A DNA stretch of 64,000 nt. Origin: Streptomyces sp. NBC_00525 (lineage in GTDB: Bacteria > Actinomycetota > Actinomycetes > Streptomycetales > Streptomycetaceae). Positions 8,861 through 17,374 of this stretch are shown one piece after another; the stretch's first letter is position 1; every line of letters begins with the position of its first letter. The stretch spans positions 3,410,001 to 3,474,000 of the forward strand of contig NZ_CP107834.1 in NCBI RefSeq assembly GCF_036346595.1. Reading direction: 5' to 3'. The notes under the pieces were generated by a model that saw only the letters and a program-made list of their open reading frames with translations, was not told the DNA's origin and made no database searches. The position numbers and the translations under genes are program-made.

Positions 8861-9994
8861 ATGAGCGTGGCTGAATCCAGTGCCCGGGAGCGATTGACGG
8901 CCGCCGGCGCGCGACGGGGCGGACCACTGATCGTGACCGAGGACGTGGAGTTGCTCGACGATCTGCTGAGGCTGTGCGCAGCGGCCGGCACAGAACCGGA
9001 GGTGCATCACACCCTGCCCGACCGTCGAGGAGGCTGGGAGCAGGCCCCCATGGTCCTCGTCGGCGACGACGCGGCTGTGCGGTGCCGCGGCGCGGCGCGC
9101 CGGACCGGTGTCATGGTCGTCGGGCGGGACCGGGAGTCGCCCGAGGTCTGGCGCCGAGCTGTCGAAATCGGCGCCGAGTACGTGATCCGGCTGCCCGAAT
9201 CGGAGGGCTGGCTCGTCGACCAGATCGCCAACGCGGCGGAAGGCATCGGCCGGCCCGCGCTCACGGTGGGGGTGGTCGGGGGCAGAGGAGGCGCGGGCGC
9301 GTCCACCCTGGCGTGCGCCCTCGCGGTGACGGCGGCCCGAGCCGGGCACCGAACCATGCTCATCGACGGGGACCCGCTGGGTGGAGGGATCGATGTGCTG
9401 CTCGGGGGCGAGCGGGCCGAGGGAATGCGCTGGCCTGATTTCGCCCACTCCGAGGGGCGGGTCGGCGGCGGAGCCCTGGAGGAATCGCTGCCCGCGATGC
9501 ATGGGCTGAGGGTGCTCAGCTGGGGCCGTGACGACTGGGTGGTCATCCCCGCGCCCGCGATGCGGGCGGTGCTGGCCGCGGCGCGCAGACTCGGTGGAGT
9601 GGTGGTGGTCGACCTGCCGCGCCGGGTGGACGAGGCGGTGGCCGAAGCCCTGGCCCAGCTCGATCTCGGGCTCGTGGTCGTCCCCGGGGAACTGCGCGCG
9701 GTCGCGGCGGCGAAGCGGGTGGCGTCCATGGCCGGCATGGTTCTCGACGATCTCCGTGTCGTGGCCTGCGGTCCCTATGCGTCCGGGCTCGACGAGGGGT
9801 GGGTGGCCCGAGCCATGGGTCTGCCGCTGGTGGGCGAAGTGCCCCGGGAGCGGGGGCTGTCGGCCGAGCAGAACCTGGGCCAGCCTCCGGGAGGCAACAC
9901 GCGCGGCCCGCTCGCCCGGTTCTGCGCCGCCTTCTGGGAGCAGGCGCTCGTGGCGGAGGGCGCCCACAGCCCGGTTGCCGGAGGCGTCTCATGA
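8861..9994 (+). CDS. ssd: Ssd/CpaE-type septum-site-determining ATPase-like protein
   Basis: A 377-residue protein of the MinD/ParA superfamily. It has an N-terminal receiver-like region (about 20-125) and an ATPase-like domain from about 135. The P-loop equivalent is GVVGGRGGAGAST. LIDGDPLGGGIDVLLG follows, and then VVVVDLPRR as the Walker B strand. This arrangement is that of actinobacterial Ssd, a CpaE-like protein linked to septum placement and to Tad pilus loci. It is the first gene of a tightly coupled operon: its TGA overlaps the ATG of the tadA gene (ATGA). The start is the ATG at 8861, and the GAG-containing upstream sequence is only a modest ribosome site. Confidence 0.82.
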   Translation: MSVAESSARERLTAAGARRGGPLIVTEDVELLDDLLRLCAAAGTEPEVHHTLPDRRGGWEQAPMVLVGDDAAVRCRGAARRTGVMVVGRDRESPEVWRRAVEIGAEYVIRLPESEGWLVDQIANAAEGIGRPALTVGVVGGRGGAGASTLACALAVTAARAGHRTMLIDGDPLGGGIDVLLGGERAEGMRWPDFAHSEGRVGGGALEESLPAMHGLRVLSWGRDDWVVIPAPAMRAVLAAARRLGGVVVVDLPRRVDEAVAEALAQLDLGLVVVPGELRAVAAAKRVASMAGMVLDDLRVVACGPYASGLDEGWVARAMGLPLVGEVPRERGLSAEQNLGQPPGGNTRGPLARFCAAFWEQALVAEGAHSPVAGGVS

Positions 9995-11139
9995 GCGAGG
10001 CGCTGCTCGATGCCGTCAGGCAACGGCTCGCGCACAGCGGCACGGCGCCGACACCGGCCGGAGTCGCCGCCGCGCTACGGGCGCAGGGCCGGTTGCTCGG
10101 CACGGCGGAAGTGCTGGGCCGGGCGGACGAGCTGCGGGGCGAGCTGATCGGAACCGGGGTGCTGGAACCGCTCCTGACCGATCCCGGTGTCACGGACGTC
10201 CTGGTGTCCGCACCCGATCGCGTCTGGGTGGACCGGGGCGGCGGGCTCGAACTCACCGAGGTGACCTTCGCGGACGCGGCTGCCGTCCGCAGACTGGCCC
10301 AGCGGCTCGCGGCCGTGGCGGGGCGCCGGCTCGACGACGCCAGGCCCTGGGTGGACGCCAGACTGCCGGACGGCACCCGGATGCATGCCGTGCTCCCACC
10401 GGTGTCGGTCGGATCGACGTGCCTGTCGCTGCGAGTGGTCAGGCCTCGTGCCTTCTCGCTGGCGGAGCTGGTCGGGGCCGGAACCGTGCCTCCGGGAGGC
10501 GACCGGGTGCTGCGGGCCCTGGTGGAGGCACGGGTGTCGTATCTGATCAGCGGCGGCACGGGGGCGGGCAAGACCACCCTGCTGTCGAGCCTGCTGGGCG
10601 CGGTGGGGCCGCATGAGCGCATCGTGCTCGCCGAGGACTCCTCCGAGCTGCGACCGGACCACCCGCATGTCGTACGCCTGGAATCGCGCCCCGCGAACCA
10701 GGAAGGTGCCGGACAGGTCACCCTTCGCGACCTGGTGCGCCAGGCACTGCGCATGCGGCCCGACCGGCTGGTGGTCGGTGAGGTGCGCGGCCATGAGGTC
10801 ACCGAACTCCTGGCCGCCCTCAACACAGGACATGAGGGGGGCTCAGGCACGGTTCACGCCAACGCCGCCGGGCATGTACCGGCGAGGCTGGAGGCGCTCG
10901 GAACCGCTGCGGGGCTGGACCGGGTGGCACTGCACAGCCAGTTGGCGGCGGCTCTGTCCGTCGTGGTCCACCTGGCGAGGGATCGCGCGGGGCACCGGCG
11001 GATCGCCGACATCCATGTGTTGGAGCGGGACGGCGCCGGGCTGGTGCGGACGGTTCCGGCGCTGCGCTGGGGCGTCGACGGCTGGCAGCGGGAGCGCGGC
11101 TGGGACCGGCTGCACACACTGATCGGGGACGCGCTGTGA
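9991..11139 (+). CDS. tadA: TadA/CpaF-type secretion ATPase
   Basis: A 382-residue type II/IV secretion ATPase that would power assembly of Flp/Tad pili or a related export system at the cytoplasmic membrane. It has the Walker A GGTGAGKTTLL, an Asp box around IVLAEDSSELR, and the Walker B/His-box region LRMRPDRLVVGEVRGHE followed by TGHEGGSGTVHAN. The length is close to the compact TadA forms. It overlaps ssd by ATGA and the next gene by GTGA, so the genes are translationally coupled. Confidence 0.9.
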   Translation: MSEALLDAVRQRLAHSGTAPTPAGVAAALRAQGRLLGTAEVLGRADELRGELIGTGVLEPLLTDPGVTDVLVSAPDRVWVDRGGGLELTEVTFADAAAVRRLAQRLAAVAGRRLDDARPWVDARLPDGTRMHAVLPPVSVGSTCLSLRVVRPRAFSLAELVGAGTVPPGGDRVLRALVEARVSYLISGGTGAGKTTLLSSLLGAVGPHERIVLAEDSSELRPDHPHVVRLESRPANQEGAGQVTLRDLVRQALRMRPDRLVVGEVRGHEVTELLAALNTGHEGGSGTVHANAAGHVPARLEALGTAAGLDRVALHSQLAAALSVVVHLARDRAGHRRIADIHVLERDGAGLVRTVPALRWGVDGWQRERGWDRLHTLIGDAL

Positions 11140-12011
11140 CGGCCTCCGCCGGAGCCCCGGCGATGGTGCACGCGGCGGTGCTGTGCGCGGTGATGGCGGT
11201 CTGGCTGGTGGTGGGGGCGCAGGGTCGTTCCCTGCGGAGAGCGCGGACGCTGTTCTTCGGCGCAAACGAGCAGCCACTGCTCCAGGAATGGCGGTGGAAG
11301 GCTCGCGCCCTGGTCGAGAAGCGGCTGAGGGGGCGGTGGGAGTGGCTGTGTCTCCCGGTGGCCTGCGCAGTGGCGCTGCTCGGTCGATCCGTACTGCCGT
11401 TGATCGCGGGGCTCGTCGCGGTTCCCCTGGCACGACGGTGGTTGGAGAAGAGACGGGCGCGCGGCGCAGAGGACGCGAAGGGCGCCGGAGTGGTGGACCT
11501 CTGCGGGGCGCTGGTCGGAGAGCTGAGGGCAGGACATGAGCCGGGGCAGGCGCTGCTCGTCGCGGTGCGCGACACGGATGTGCTGGGCGAGGCCGGGGCA
11601 CGGCTGTCGGCGGCGGCGCGGTTCGGCGGCGACGTACCCAAGGCGCTGGTCCAGGCGGCGGGCGAGCCGGGGCTGGACGGGCTGGCAGGAGTGGCCGCCT
11701 GCTGGCGGGTGGCGGTGGGCAGTGGGGCGGGCCTCGCGGCGGGCCTGGCCCGGCTGGAAAGCGCGCTGAGAGCGGACCGCCGCCGACGCGAGGAGCTGCG
11801 GGCGCAACTGTCGGGAGCGTGGTCGACGGTCGTCCTGCTCGCCGTGCTCCCCGTACTCGGCATGGGGCTCGGGGCCGCCCTCGGAGCGCGGCCGCTGGAG
11901 GTGCTGCTCCACAGCACCGCCGGGCTGGTCTGCCTGGTGACGGGCGGGCTGCTGGAGGTGTGCGGTCTGCTCTGGGCCGCACGCATCGTCCGGGCGGGGG
12001 AAGCGGGATGA
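11136..12011 (+). CDS. tadB: TadB-like membrane platform protein
   Basis: A 291-residue integral membrane protein of the type II secretion F family. The N-terminal helix is HAAVLCAVMAVWLVVG. A hydrophobic segment LPLIAGLVAVPLA follows, then a cytoplasmic region with LCGALVGELRAGHEPGQAL, which is the T2SSF-domain signature. Two C-terminal helices occur around VVLLAVLPVLGMGLGAALG and GLVCLVTGGLLEVCGLLW. The family forms the inner-membrane platform that partners TadA. The start is GTG at 11136, overlapping the tadA TGA; the stop overlaps the tadC ATG. The sequence is weakly conserved, so assignment leans on the operon position. Confidence 0.8.
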   Translation: MTASAGAPAMVHAAVLCAVMAVWLVVGAQGRSLRRARTLFFGANEQPLLQEWRWKARALVEKRLRGRWEWLCLPVACAVALLGRSVLPLIAGLVAVPLARRWLEKRRARGAEDAKGAGVVDLCGALVGELRAGHEPGQALLVAVRDTDVLGEAGARLSAAARFGGDVPKALVQAAGEPGLDGLAGVAACWRVAVGSGAGLAAGLARLESALRADRRRREELRAQLSGAWSTVVLLAVLPVLGMGLGAALGARPLEVLLHSTAGLVCLVTGGLLEVCGLLWAARIVRAGEAG

Positions 12012-12856
12012 ACGCCCCGAGCGGTGAAGGCGTCCGGGTGGCGCAGGCCCTGGGGATGGCGGTGGTGCTCTATGCCCGCGTGGTTCTGCCGCTGGCCCGG
12101 CGGCAGACCGGCAGACGAACACGGCGTCGGGGTGAGCGGCTTCTGGCGGTGACCCCGGTGGAACGTGCCGTGGGTTCGTCCCGGTGGCCCGGCTTCCGGG
12201 CGGGCGGGTCGGAAGGGTCGGGCCGTGCCGTTCCGGTCGGCGCGGTCGGACAGTGGGCGGCGTTGGCGGCGATCGTGCCGGCCGGGTGGTTCCTCGTGGG
12301 CGGCCCGGTGGGATGGGCGGCCGGCCTGGCCGCGGCCTACGGCGCACGGTGGTGGTGGCGCAAGCGGCTCGGGAGCGCCTCCGCATCCGCAGAGGCGAAG
12401 GAGCGATCGGCGGAGGCCGCGCGGCAGCTGCCCATGGCGGCGGACCTCCTGGCGGCCTGCAGCTCCGCAGGCGCCGGTCCGGTGGAAGCCGCCGAGGCTG
12501 TGGGGGAGTCGCTGGGCGGTCCGGTGGGTGAACGGCTCGCCCGTACGGCGGCGGAGATCCGGCTCGGGGAAGACCCCGCTGTCGCCTGGGGGCGGTTCGG
12601 CGAGCTACCGGGGGCCGCGGGCCTAGCCCGCTGTCTGGACCGGGCGGCTTTGACCGGTGCGCCGGCGGCGGAGCCGGTGGCCCGGACGGCCGAGGCGTTG
12701 CGGGCCGACCGGGCGAGAGCGGCCGTGACACGGGCTCAGAAGGCGGCCGTGATGGTCACCGCGCCCGTGGGGCTCTGCTTCCTTCCCGCCTTCCTGGCGG
12801 TGGGGGTCGCGCCGGTGGTGATCGGGCTGGCCGGGGGCTTGCTGCGGCCCGCGTGA
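12008..12856 (+). CDS. tadC: TadC-like membrane platform protein
   Basis: A 282-residue partner of TadB. Features are the hydrophobic stretches AALAAIVPAGWFLVGG and WAAGLAAAYGA, a T2SSF-like helical domain (ADLLAACSSAGAGPVEAAE, then LGEDPAVAWGRF), and two C-terminal helices (VMVTAPVGLCFLPAFLAVG and VVIGLAGGLL). The ATG overlaps the tadB TGA (ATGA). About 70 bp separate it from the pilin gene, the first real gap in the operon, and that gap includes a short AT-rich run TAAAGATTTTT. No prepilin peptidase (TadV/CpaA) is encoded in this operon. Confidence 0.8.
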   Translation: MNAPSGEGVRVAQALGMAVVLYARVVLPLARRQTGRRTRRRGERLLAVTPVERAVGSSRWPGFRAGGSEGSGRAVPVGAVGQWAALAAIVPAGWFLVGGPVGWAAGLAAAYGARWWWRKRLGSASASAEAKERSAEAARQLPMAADLLAACSSAGAGPVEAAEAVGESLGGPVGERLARTAAEIRLGEDPAVAWGRFGELPGAAGLARCLDRAALTGAPAAEPVARTAEALRADRARAAVTRAQKAAVMVTAPVGLCFLPAFLAVGVAPVVIGLAGGLLRPA

Positions 12857-12927
12857 GGCGAGGCGTGCACACGTAAAGATTTTTCGGGTGTTTCTGTACA
12901 CAACTGACCTGTTGGGGGTTCGAAGGC

Positions 12928-13131
12928 ATGCGCAAGATCAAGAACTGGATGCGGTCCGTGGCTCGTGTTGTCCGCTCGCGGGGGGACGGCGGTATGACGA
13001 CGAGCGAGTACGCGGTCGGCACGATCGCGGCGTGCGCCTTTGCCGCGGTCCTCTACAAGGTGGTCACCAGCGCGGCGGTCATGTCCCAGTTGCAGTCGCT
13101 GCTGAAGGGCGCCCTCGATGCGAAGTTCTGA
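12928..13131 (+). CDS. Flp-pilin-like small protein (DUF4244 type)
   Basis: A 67-residue protein with a basic N-terminus (MRKIKNWMRSVARVVRSRG), a short linker GDGG, and the hydrophobic segment MTTSEYAVGTIAACAFAAVL. The glycine followed four residues later by Ser-Glu and then a single hydrophobic helix is the architecture of Flp-type prepilins (class III signal, conserved Glu). It would be cleaved after the Gly and assembled by the TadABC machine encoded upstream. GGGGG and GAAGG motifs lie upstream of the ATG. The end overlaps the TadE-like gene by 14 bp. Confidence 0.78.
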   Translation: MRKIKNWMRSVARVVRSRGDGGMTTSEYAVGTIAACAFAAVLYKVVTSAAVMSQLQSLLKGALDAKF

Positions 13132-13609
13132 GGCCGCCGGTCGGGTGAACGGGTACGGGGCCGGGCGGGGCAGGCCTGTGGCGGGTGGCGGGCCGTCGGG
13201 GGACAGGGGAGCGGTGACGGCCGAGGCCGCCATGGTGATTCCGGTGCTGGTCGCCTTCGCGCTGGCGTTGCTCTGGGCGCTCATGGCCGCGTCGGCGCAG
13301 ATCCGCTGTGTGGACGCCGCCCGCGCCGGTGCCCGTGCGGCGGCTCGCTCGGAACCGGCGCCGCAGGTTCGGGAGGCCGCGCTCGCCGCAGCGCCCGACG
13401 GGGCTTCGGTCGAGGTGGAGCGGACCGGAGGGCTGTGGCGGGTGAGGATCGCCGCCCCGACGCCCGGACCCGGGCGCCTCGCTGTGACTCTGCGGGCGGA
13501 GGCAGCGGCGGCCGCGGAGGATACGCCGGTACGGGCCGCCGACCCGGCCGGCGCGGGGGCGGGGGCGGGCCCGGCCGTGGGGGCGGCGGGGAGAGGGGGC
13601 GAGCGGTGA
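13118..13609 (+). CDS. TadE-like pseudopilin
   Basis: A 163-residue protein. After a Gly/Arg-rich N-terminus comes GAVTAEAAMVIPVLVAF, the TadE signature: a Glu five residues into a single membrane helix. A periplasm-facing domain follows, then a Gly/Ala-rich tail. TadE-family proteins are minor pilins or envelope-anchored factors of Tad systems. The ATG at 13118 lies inside the end of the pilin gene in another frame; a later start is possible, but this one keeps the coupling pattern of the operon. The TGA overlaps the next GTG. Confidence 0.75.
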   Translation: MRSSEAAGRVNGYGAGRGRPVAGGGPSGDRGAVTAEAAMVIPVLVAFALALLWALMAASAQIRCVDAARAGARAAARSEPAPQVREAALAAAPDGASVEVERTGGLWRVRIAAPTPGPGRLAVTLRAEAAAAAEDTPVRAADPAGAGAGAGPAVGAAGRGGER

Positions 13610-14295
13610 GGCGGTGCGGTGGTGGGCTGGTCGGGAGCCCGGCGCGGAGCGTGGGTCGCGTGGACCGGCGGTCGGTCCCTCGACCGGCTCCGCCCCCGCC
13701 CCCGGGGCCCGGTCTGCGAGTCCTGCGGCGATTCGGCGGTAGGCAGGAGCCGAGGGGTGATCAGGGGCTGGCCACCGTGTGGGCGGTGGTGACCGCGGCG
13801 ACGTTGTGCGCCGTGTTCGCGGTGGTCCTGGCGTTGGGGCAGGCGGTGGCCGCCCGGCACCGTGCCGGGGGCGCGGCCGACCTGGCGGCGCTGGCGGCGG
13901 CCGACCGGGCCCTGGAGGGCGAGGCGGCGGCCTGTGCGTCGGCGGATGAGGTGGCCGGGGCGCAAGGGGCGGAGGTGGTGCGGTGCGCGATCGTGGGGGA
14001 GGTCGCCGATGTGACGGCCAGAGCGCGGTTCGGGCCGTACGCGCCGGAGGTCAGGTCTCGGGCGGGCCCTGCGTCGGAGGCTCCTCCGCCGACGCCGGAC
14101 GGGAAGGGCCTCGCCGGTCCGGCGACCCCGGCGCCGGCGCCGGCCCAGGCCCGGGCGGCCCAGGCTCCGGTGCTGCCTCCGGCCCTGGCTCCGGGCCCGC
14201 CTCCCCTGTTCCCGAACCCGAACCCGACCTCGGCCCCGAACCCGACCCCGCCCCAGACTCCGGTTCGCCCGGTGCGTGGCGGAGGAGTTCCGTGA
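13606..14295 (+). CDS. Helicase-neighbourhood TadE/TadG-like protein with a Pro-rich tail
   Basis: A 229-residue protein starting at GTG 13606 (GTGA overlap). An Arg/Pro-rich N-terminus leads to DQGLATVWAVVTAATLC and a single membrane helix. Then comes ARHRAGGAADLAALAAADR, the signature of the Rv3660c-neighbourhood secreted TadE-like family. The last about 80 residues are almost all Pro/Ala/Asn (repeats such as FPNPNPTSAPNPTPP). This tail is encoded opposite the 3' end of the convergent helicase gene: the two reading frames overlap by about 245 bp on opposite strands. It is probably the last gene of the tad operon. Confidence 0.65.
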   Translation: MRRCGGGLVGSPARSVGRVDRRSVPRPAPPPPPGPGLRVLRRFGGRQEPRGDQGLATVWAVVTAATLCAVFAVVLALGQAVAARHRAGGAADLAALAAADRALEGEAAACASADEVAGAQGAEVVRCAIVGEVADVTARARFGPYAPEVRSRAGPASEAPPPTPDGKGLAGPATPAPAPAQARAAQAPVLPPALAPGPPPLFPNPNPTSAPNPTPPQTPVRPVRGGGVP

Positions 14296-16714
14296 GGAGG
14301 CGGACGGCGCCTCGTTTGTGCAGGGGGTCGTTGCCGTTGCCGCACTTGGGGGACTGGATGCAGGACGGGCAGCCCGCGTCGCACTCGCAGGAGGCGATGG
14401 CCTCCCGCGTGGCGGTGAGCCACTCGCGGGCGGTGTGGAACGCGCGCTCGGCGAACCCGGCGCCGCCCGGATGCCCGTCGTACACGAAGACGGTCGGCAG
14501 CAGGGTGTCCGGGTGCAGCGGGACGGAGACCCCGCCGATGTCCCAGCGGTCGCAGGTGGCGAAGAGCGGCAGCATCCCGATCGACGCGTGCTCGGCGGCG
14601 TGGAGCGCGCCGCCGAGGATCTCCGGATTGATCCGGGCGGCGTCGAGCTGGTCCTCGGTGACCGTCCACCACACGGCGCGGGTGCGCAGGGTCCGGGGCG
14701 GCAGGTCCAGCTTGCTCTCGCCGAGCACCTCACCGGTGATCAGCTTGCGGCGGAGGAAGGAGACGACCTGGTTGGTGACCTCGACGGACCCGAAGCAGAG
14801 GCGTCCGTCCCCCCAGGGGATCGCGGTGTCGGTGTCCAGGACGGCGATGGAGGTGGTGTCGCGGGCGGTGGTCGAGTACGGCGGGTCGGCCTGCTCGACC
14901 AGGGCCACGGAGTCCGCCAGGTCCAGCTTCCGGACCAGGTAGGAGCGGCCCTGGTGGAGGTGGACGGCGCCTTCGTGGACGGCGCTGTGGGCGGCGGACT
15001 CGTCCACGGTGCCCAGGAGCGTCCCGGTGCCCTCCTCGACGATCTGGACGGGCCGGCCTCCCTCGCCCCGGATGTCGGTGAGGTCGGCGGCCCGCTCGCG
15101 CCGGGTCCAGTGCCACCCGGACGGCCGTTTGCGGAGCAGCCTGGCCGTCTCCAGCTGGGGGAGCAGACCGGCCGCTGCCGGTCCGAACAGCCGGAGGTCG
15201 TTCTCGGTGAGGGGCAGCTCGGCGGCGGCCGCACAGAGGTGGGGGGCGAGGACGTACGGGTTGTCCGGGTCCAGGACGGTCGACTCCACGGGCTGCCGGA
15301 ACAGCGCCTCCGGGTGGTGGACCAGAAAGGTGTCCAGCGGATCGTCGCGGGCGACCAGGATGGCGAGGGCGCCCTGGCCCGCCCGTCCGGCCCGGCCCGC
15401 CTGCTGCCACAGGGAGGCCCTGGTGCCCGGGTATCCGGATATGACGACGGCGTCCAGGCCGGACACGTCGATGCCGAGTTCCAGGGCGGTGGTGGCGGCG
15501 AGGCCCAGCAGCCGGCCGGAGTGGAGGGCGCGTTCCAGGGCGCGGCGTTCCTCGGGGAGGTACCCGCCCCGGTACGCGGCGATCCGGGGCGGCAGGGAGC
15601 GGTCGACCTCGGCGAGGCGCTCCTTGGCGATGACGGAGATCAGCTCGGCGCCGCGCCGGGAGCGCACGAAGGCGACCGACCGGACGCCCTGGAGGGTGAG
15701 GTCGGTGAGCAGGTCGGCGGTCTCGGCCGTGGCGGTACGGCGGACCGGGGCGCCCTTCTCGCCGTGCAGTTCGGTCAGCGGGGGCTCCCACAGGGCGAAG
15801 ACCAGTTCGCCGCGCGGGGAGGCGTCGTCGGCCACCTCCGTGACGGGCAGGCCGGTGAGGCGGCCGGCCGCGAGGGCGGGCTCGGCGGAGGTCGCGGAGG
15901 CGAGGAGGAAGACGGGGTCGGAGCCGTAGCGGGCGCAGAGGCGGCGCAGCCGGCGCACCACCTGGGCGACGTGGGAGCCGAAGACACCCCGGTAGGTGTG
16001 GCACTCGTCGATGACGACATAGCGCAGGGAACGCAGGAAGGAGGACCAGCGGGGGTGGGACGGGAGGATGCCGCGGTGCAGCATGTCGGGATTGGTGAGG
16101 ACGTAGTTGGCGTACTGGCGCACCCACTCGCGTTCCTCGACGGGGGTGTCGCCGTCGAAGACGGCGGGCCGGATGCCGTTGCCCAGCGGAGCCGCGAGCG
16201 CCGCGACGGAACGGCGCTGGTCGGCTGCCAGGGCCTTCGTGGGCGCGAGATACAGCGCGGTGGCGCCGCGCCCGTTGGGGGCCTCGGAGCCGTCCAGGAG
16301 GGCGCTGAGGACCGGCGCGAGGTAGGCCAACGACTTGCCGGAGGCCGTACCCGTGGCGATGACGACCGAGGCGCCGTCCAGGGCGTGCTCCGCGGCGGCC
16401 GCCTGATGGGCCCAGGGATGGTCGATGCCGGCCTTCTGGATGGCGGCGATCACTTCCGGACGGATGCGGTCGGGCCAGACGGCATGGGTTCCCTCGCGCG
16501 GGGGCAAGTGCTCCGTATGAGTGATGCGCGCGGAGCGGCCCGCCCCGGCGGCGAGCCGGTCGAGGACCATGTCCGGAGAGGGGCGGGAGCCCCCGCTCTC
16601 CGGGGGTCGACTGGGGCAATGATTCTTGGCCATCGGCACCGAGTCTGTCACTGGCAGGGCGGACAATGGTCCCAAGGCGTCGTGCATGGCTGCCGGTAAG
16701 TGATTGAATGCCAT
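14051..16714 (-). CDS. DEAD/DEAH-box helicase with a DUF1998-type C-terminus
   Basis: An 887-residue superfamily 2 helicase. Motifs in order: Q-like region HPWAHQ, Walker A ATGTASGKSL, motif Ia YLAPTKALAADQ, motif Ib TNPDML, motif II DECH in VVIDECHTYRG, motif III LLASATS, motif IV around VAFVRSRRG, motif V ATTALELGIDVSG and motif VI QQAGRAGRAG. A Cys cluster CECDAGCPSCIQSPKCGNG near the C-terminus marks the DUF1998/MrfA-like metal-binding region, a family tied to DNA repair. The tail is Gly/Ser/Pro/Glu low-complexity and overlaps the convergent gene. The start is the ATG at 16714; initiation farther upstream would run through the bldG promoter and gene. It is divergent from bldG. Confidence 0.88.
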   Translation of the reverse strand: MAFNHLPAAMHDALGPLSALPVTDSVPMAKNHCPSRPPESGGSRPSPDMVLDRLAAGAGRSARITHTEHLPPREGTHAVWPDRIRPEVIAAIQKAGIDHPWAHQAAAAEHALDGASVVIATGTASGKSLAYLAPVLSALLDGSEAPNGRGATALYLAPTKALAADQRRSVAALAAPLGNGIRPAVFDGDTPVEEREWVRQYANYVLTNPDMLHRGILPSHPRWSSFLRSLRYVVIDECHTYRGVFGSHVAQVVRRLRRLCARYGSDPVFLLASATSAEPALAAGRLTGLPVTEVADDASPRGELVFALWEPPLTELHGEKGAPVRRTATAETADLLTDLTLQGVRSVAFVRSRRGAELISVIAKERLAEVDRSLPPRIAAYRGGYLPEERRALERALHSGRLLGLAATTALELGIDVSGLDAVVISGYPGTRASLWQQAGRAGRAGQGALAILVARDDPLDTFLVHHPEALFRQPVESTVLDPDNPYVLAPHLCAAAAELPLTENDLRLFGPAAAGLLPQLETARLLRKRPSGWHWTRRERAADLTDIRGEGGRPVQIVEEGTGTLLGTVDESAAHSAVHEGAVHLHQGRSYLVRKLDLADSVALVEQADPPYSTTARDTTSIAVLDTDTAIPWGDGRLCFGSVEVTNQVVSFLRRKLITGEVLGESKLDLPPRTLRTRAVWWTVTEDQLDAARINPEILGGALHAAEHASIGMLPLFATCDRWDIGGVSVPLHPDTLLPTVFVYDGHPGGAGFAERAFHTAREWLTATREAIASCECDAGCPSCIQSPKCGNGNDPLHKRGAVRLLTELLRHAPGEPESGAGSGSGPRSGSGSGTGEAGPEPGPEAAPEPGPPGPGPAPAPGSPDRRGPSRPASAEEPPTQGPPET

Positions 16715-16792
16715 CGCGGCTGGCGATCCGTCCCCCGGCTCCGTCGGGGAGACCGAGGGGCGACCGCTCGATAGCAAGGTGCTGGAGGATCC

Positions 16793-17146
16793 GTGGACCT
16801 GTCCTTGTCGACTCGCAATGTGTCCGGCCCTGGTGGCGACCGTACGGTCGTCGAGGTCGGTGGCGAGATTGATGTGTATACCGCGCCCAAGCTGCGCGAG
16901 CAGTTGGTCGAGTTGGTGAATGACGGCAGCTACCACCTGGTTGTCGACATGGAAGGCGTCGACTTCCTCGACTCCACCGGCCTCGGCGTGCTCGTGGGCG
17001 GCCTGAAGCGGGTGCGGGCCCACGAGGGCTCGCTGCGCCTGGTGTGCAACCAGGAGCGCATTCTCAAGATTTTCCGGATCACCGGTCTGACCAAGGTGTT
17101 CCCGATCCACACCACGGTCGACGAGGCCGTCGCGGCCACCGACTGA
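16793..17146 (+). CDS. bldG: Anti-sigma factor antagonist BldG
   Basis: A 117-residue STAS-domain protein, nearly identical to the Streptomyces developmental regulator BldG. The core reads [19 protein letters not shown], then [19 protein letters not shown]. The phosphorylatable Ser is in DFLDSTGLG (residue 61 here, equivalent to Ser57 of S. coelicolor; this protein has a few extra residues, NVSGPGG, near the start). In its unphosphorylated form the family binds anti-sigma factors and releases sigma factors controlling aerial growth and antibiotic production. The start is GTG at 16793 with GGAGG five bases upstream. The downstream anti-sigma-like kinase gene is its expected partner. Confidence 0.95.
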   Translation: MDLSLSTRNVSGPGGDRTVVEVGGEIDVYTAPKLREQLVELVNDGSYHLVVDMEGVDFLDSTGLGVLVGGLKRVRAHEGSLRLVCNQERILKIFRITGLTKVFPIHTTVDEAVAATD

Positions 17147-17374
17147 CGTCCGGCCCGGCGCCGGCCCGGTCATGTGCCGGTCCGGCGCCGGTGTTCGCGA
17201 GCCTGCGGGGTCACCCGGTCGGTGGCCCGCGGCCGGTTCATTTGCCGGTTCTCCGCTTCGCCCGGCGGAGTCCGCCCGGCCGGAAAAAGCCGGGGCTCGT
17301 CAGACAGAGCCAGGGGCCCCTGGGCCATGGGGCCCGGTCCTGGCATGCACATTCGTACGTTCGAGGGGGATCGC

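Noticed and set aside
14276-16699. An 807-codon plus-strand frame opposite the helicase
   Set aside because: Shadow of the helicase gene, which carries every SF2 motif on the minus strand.
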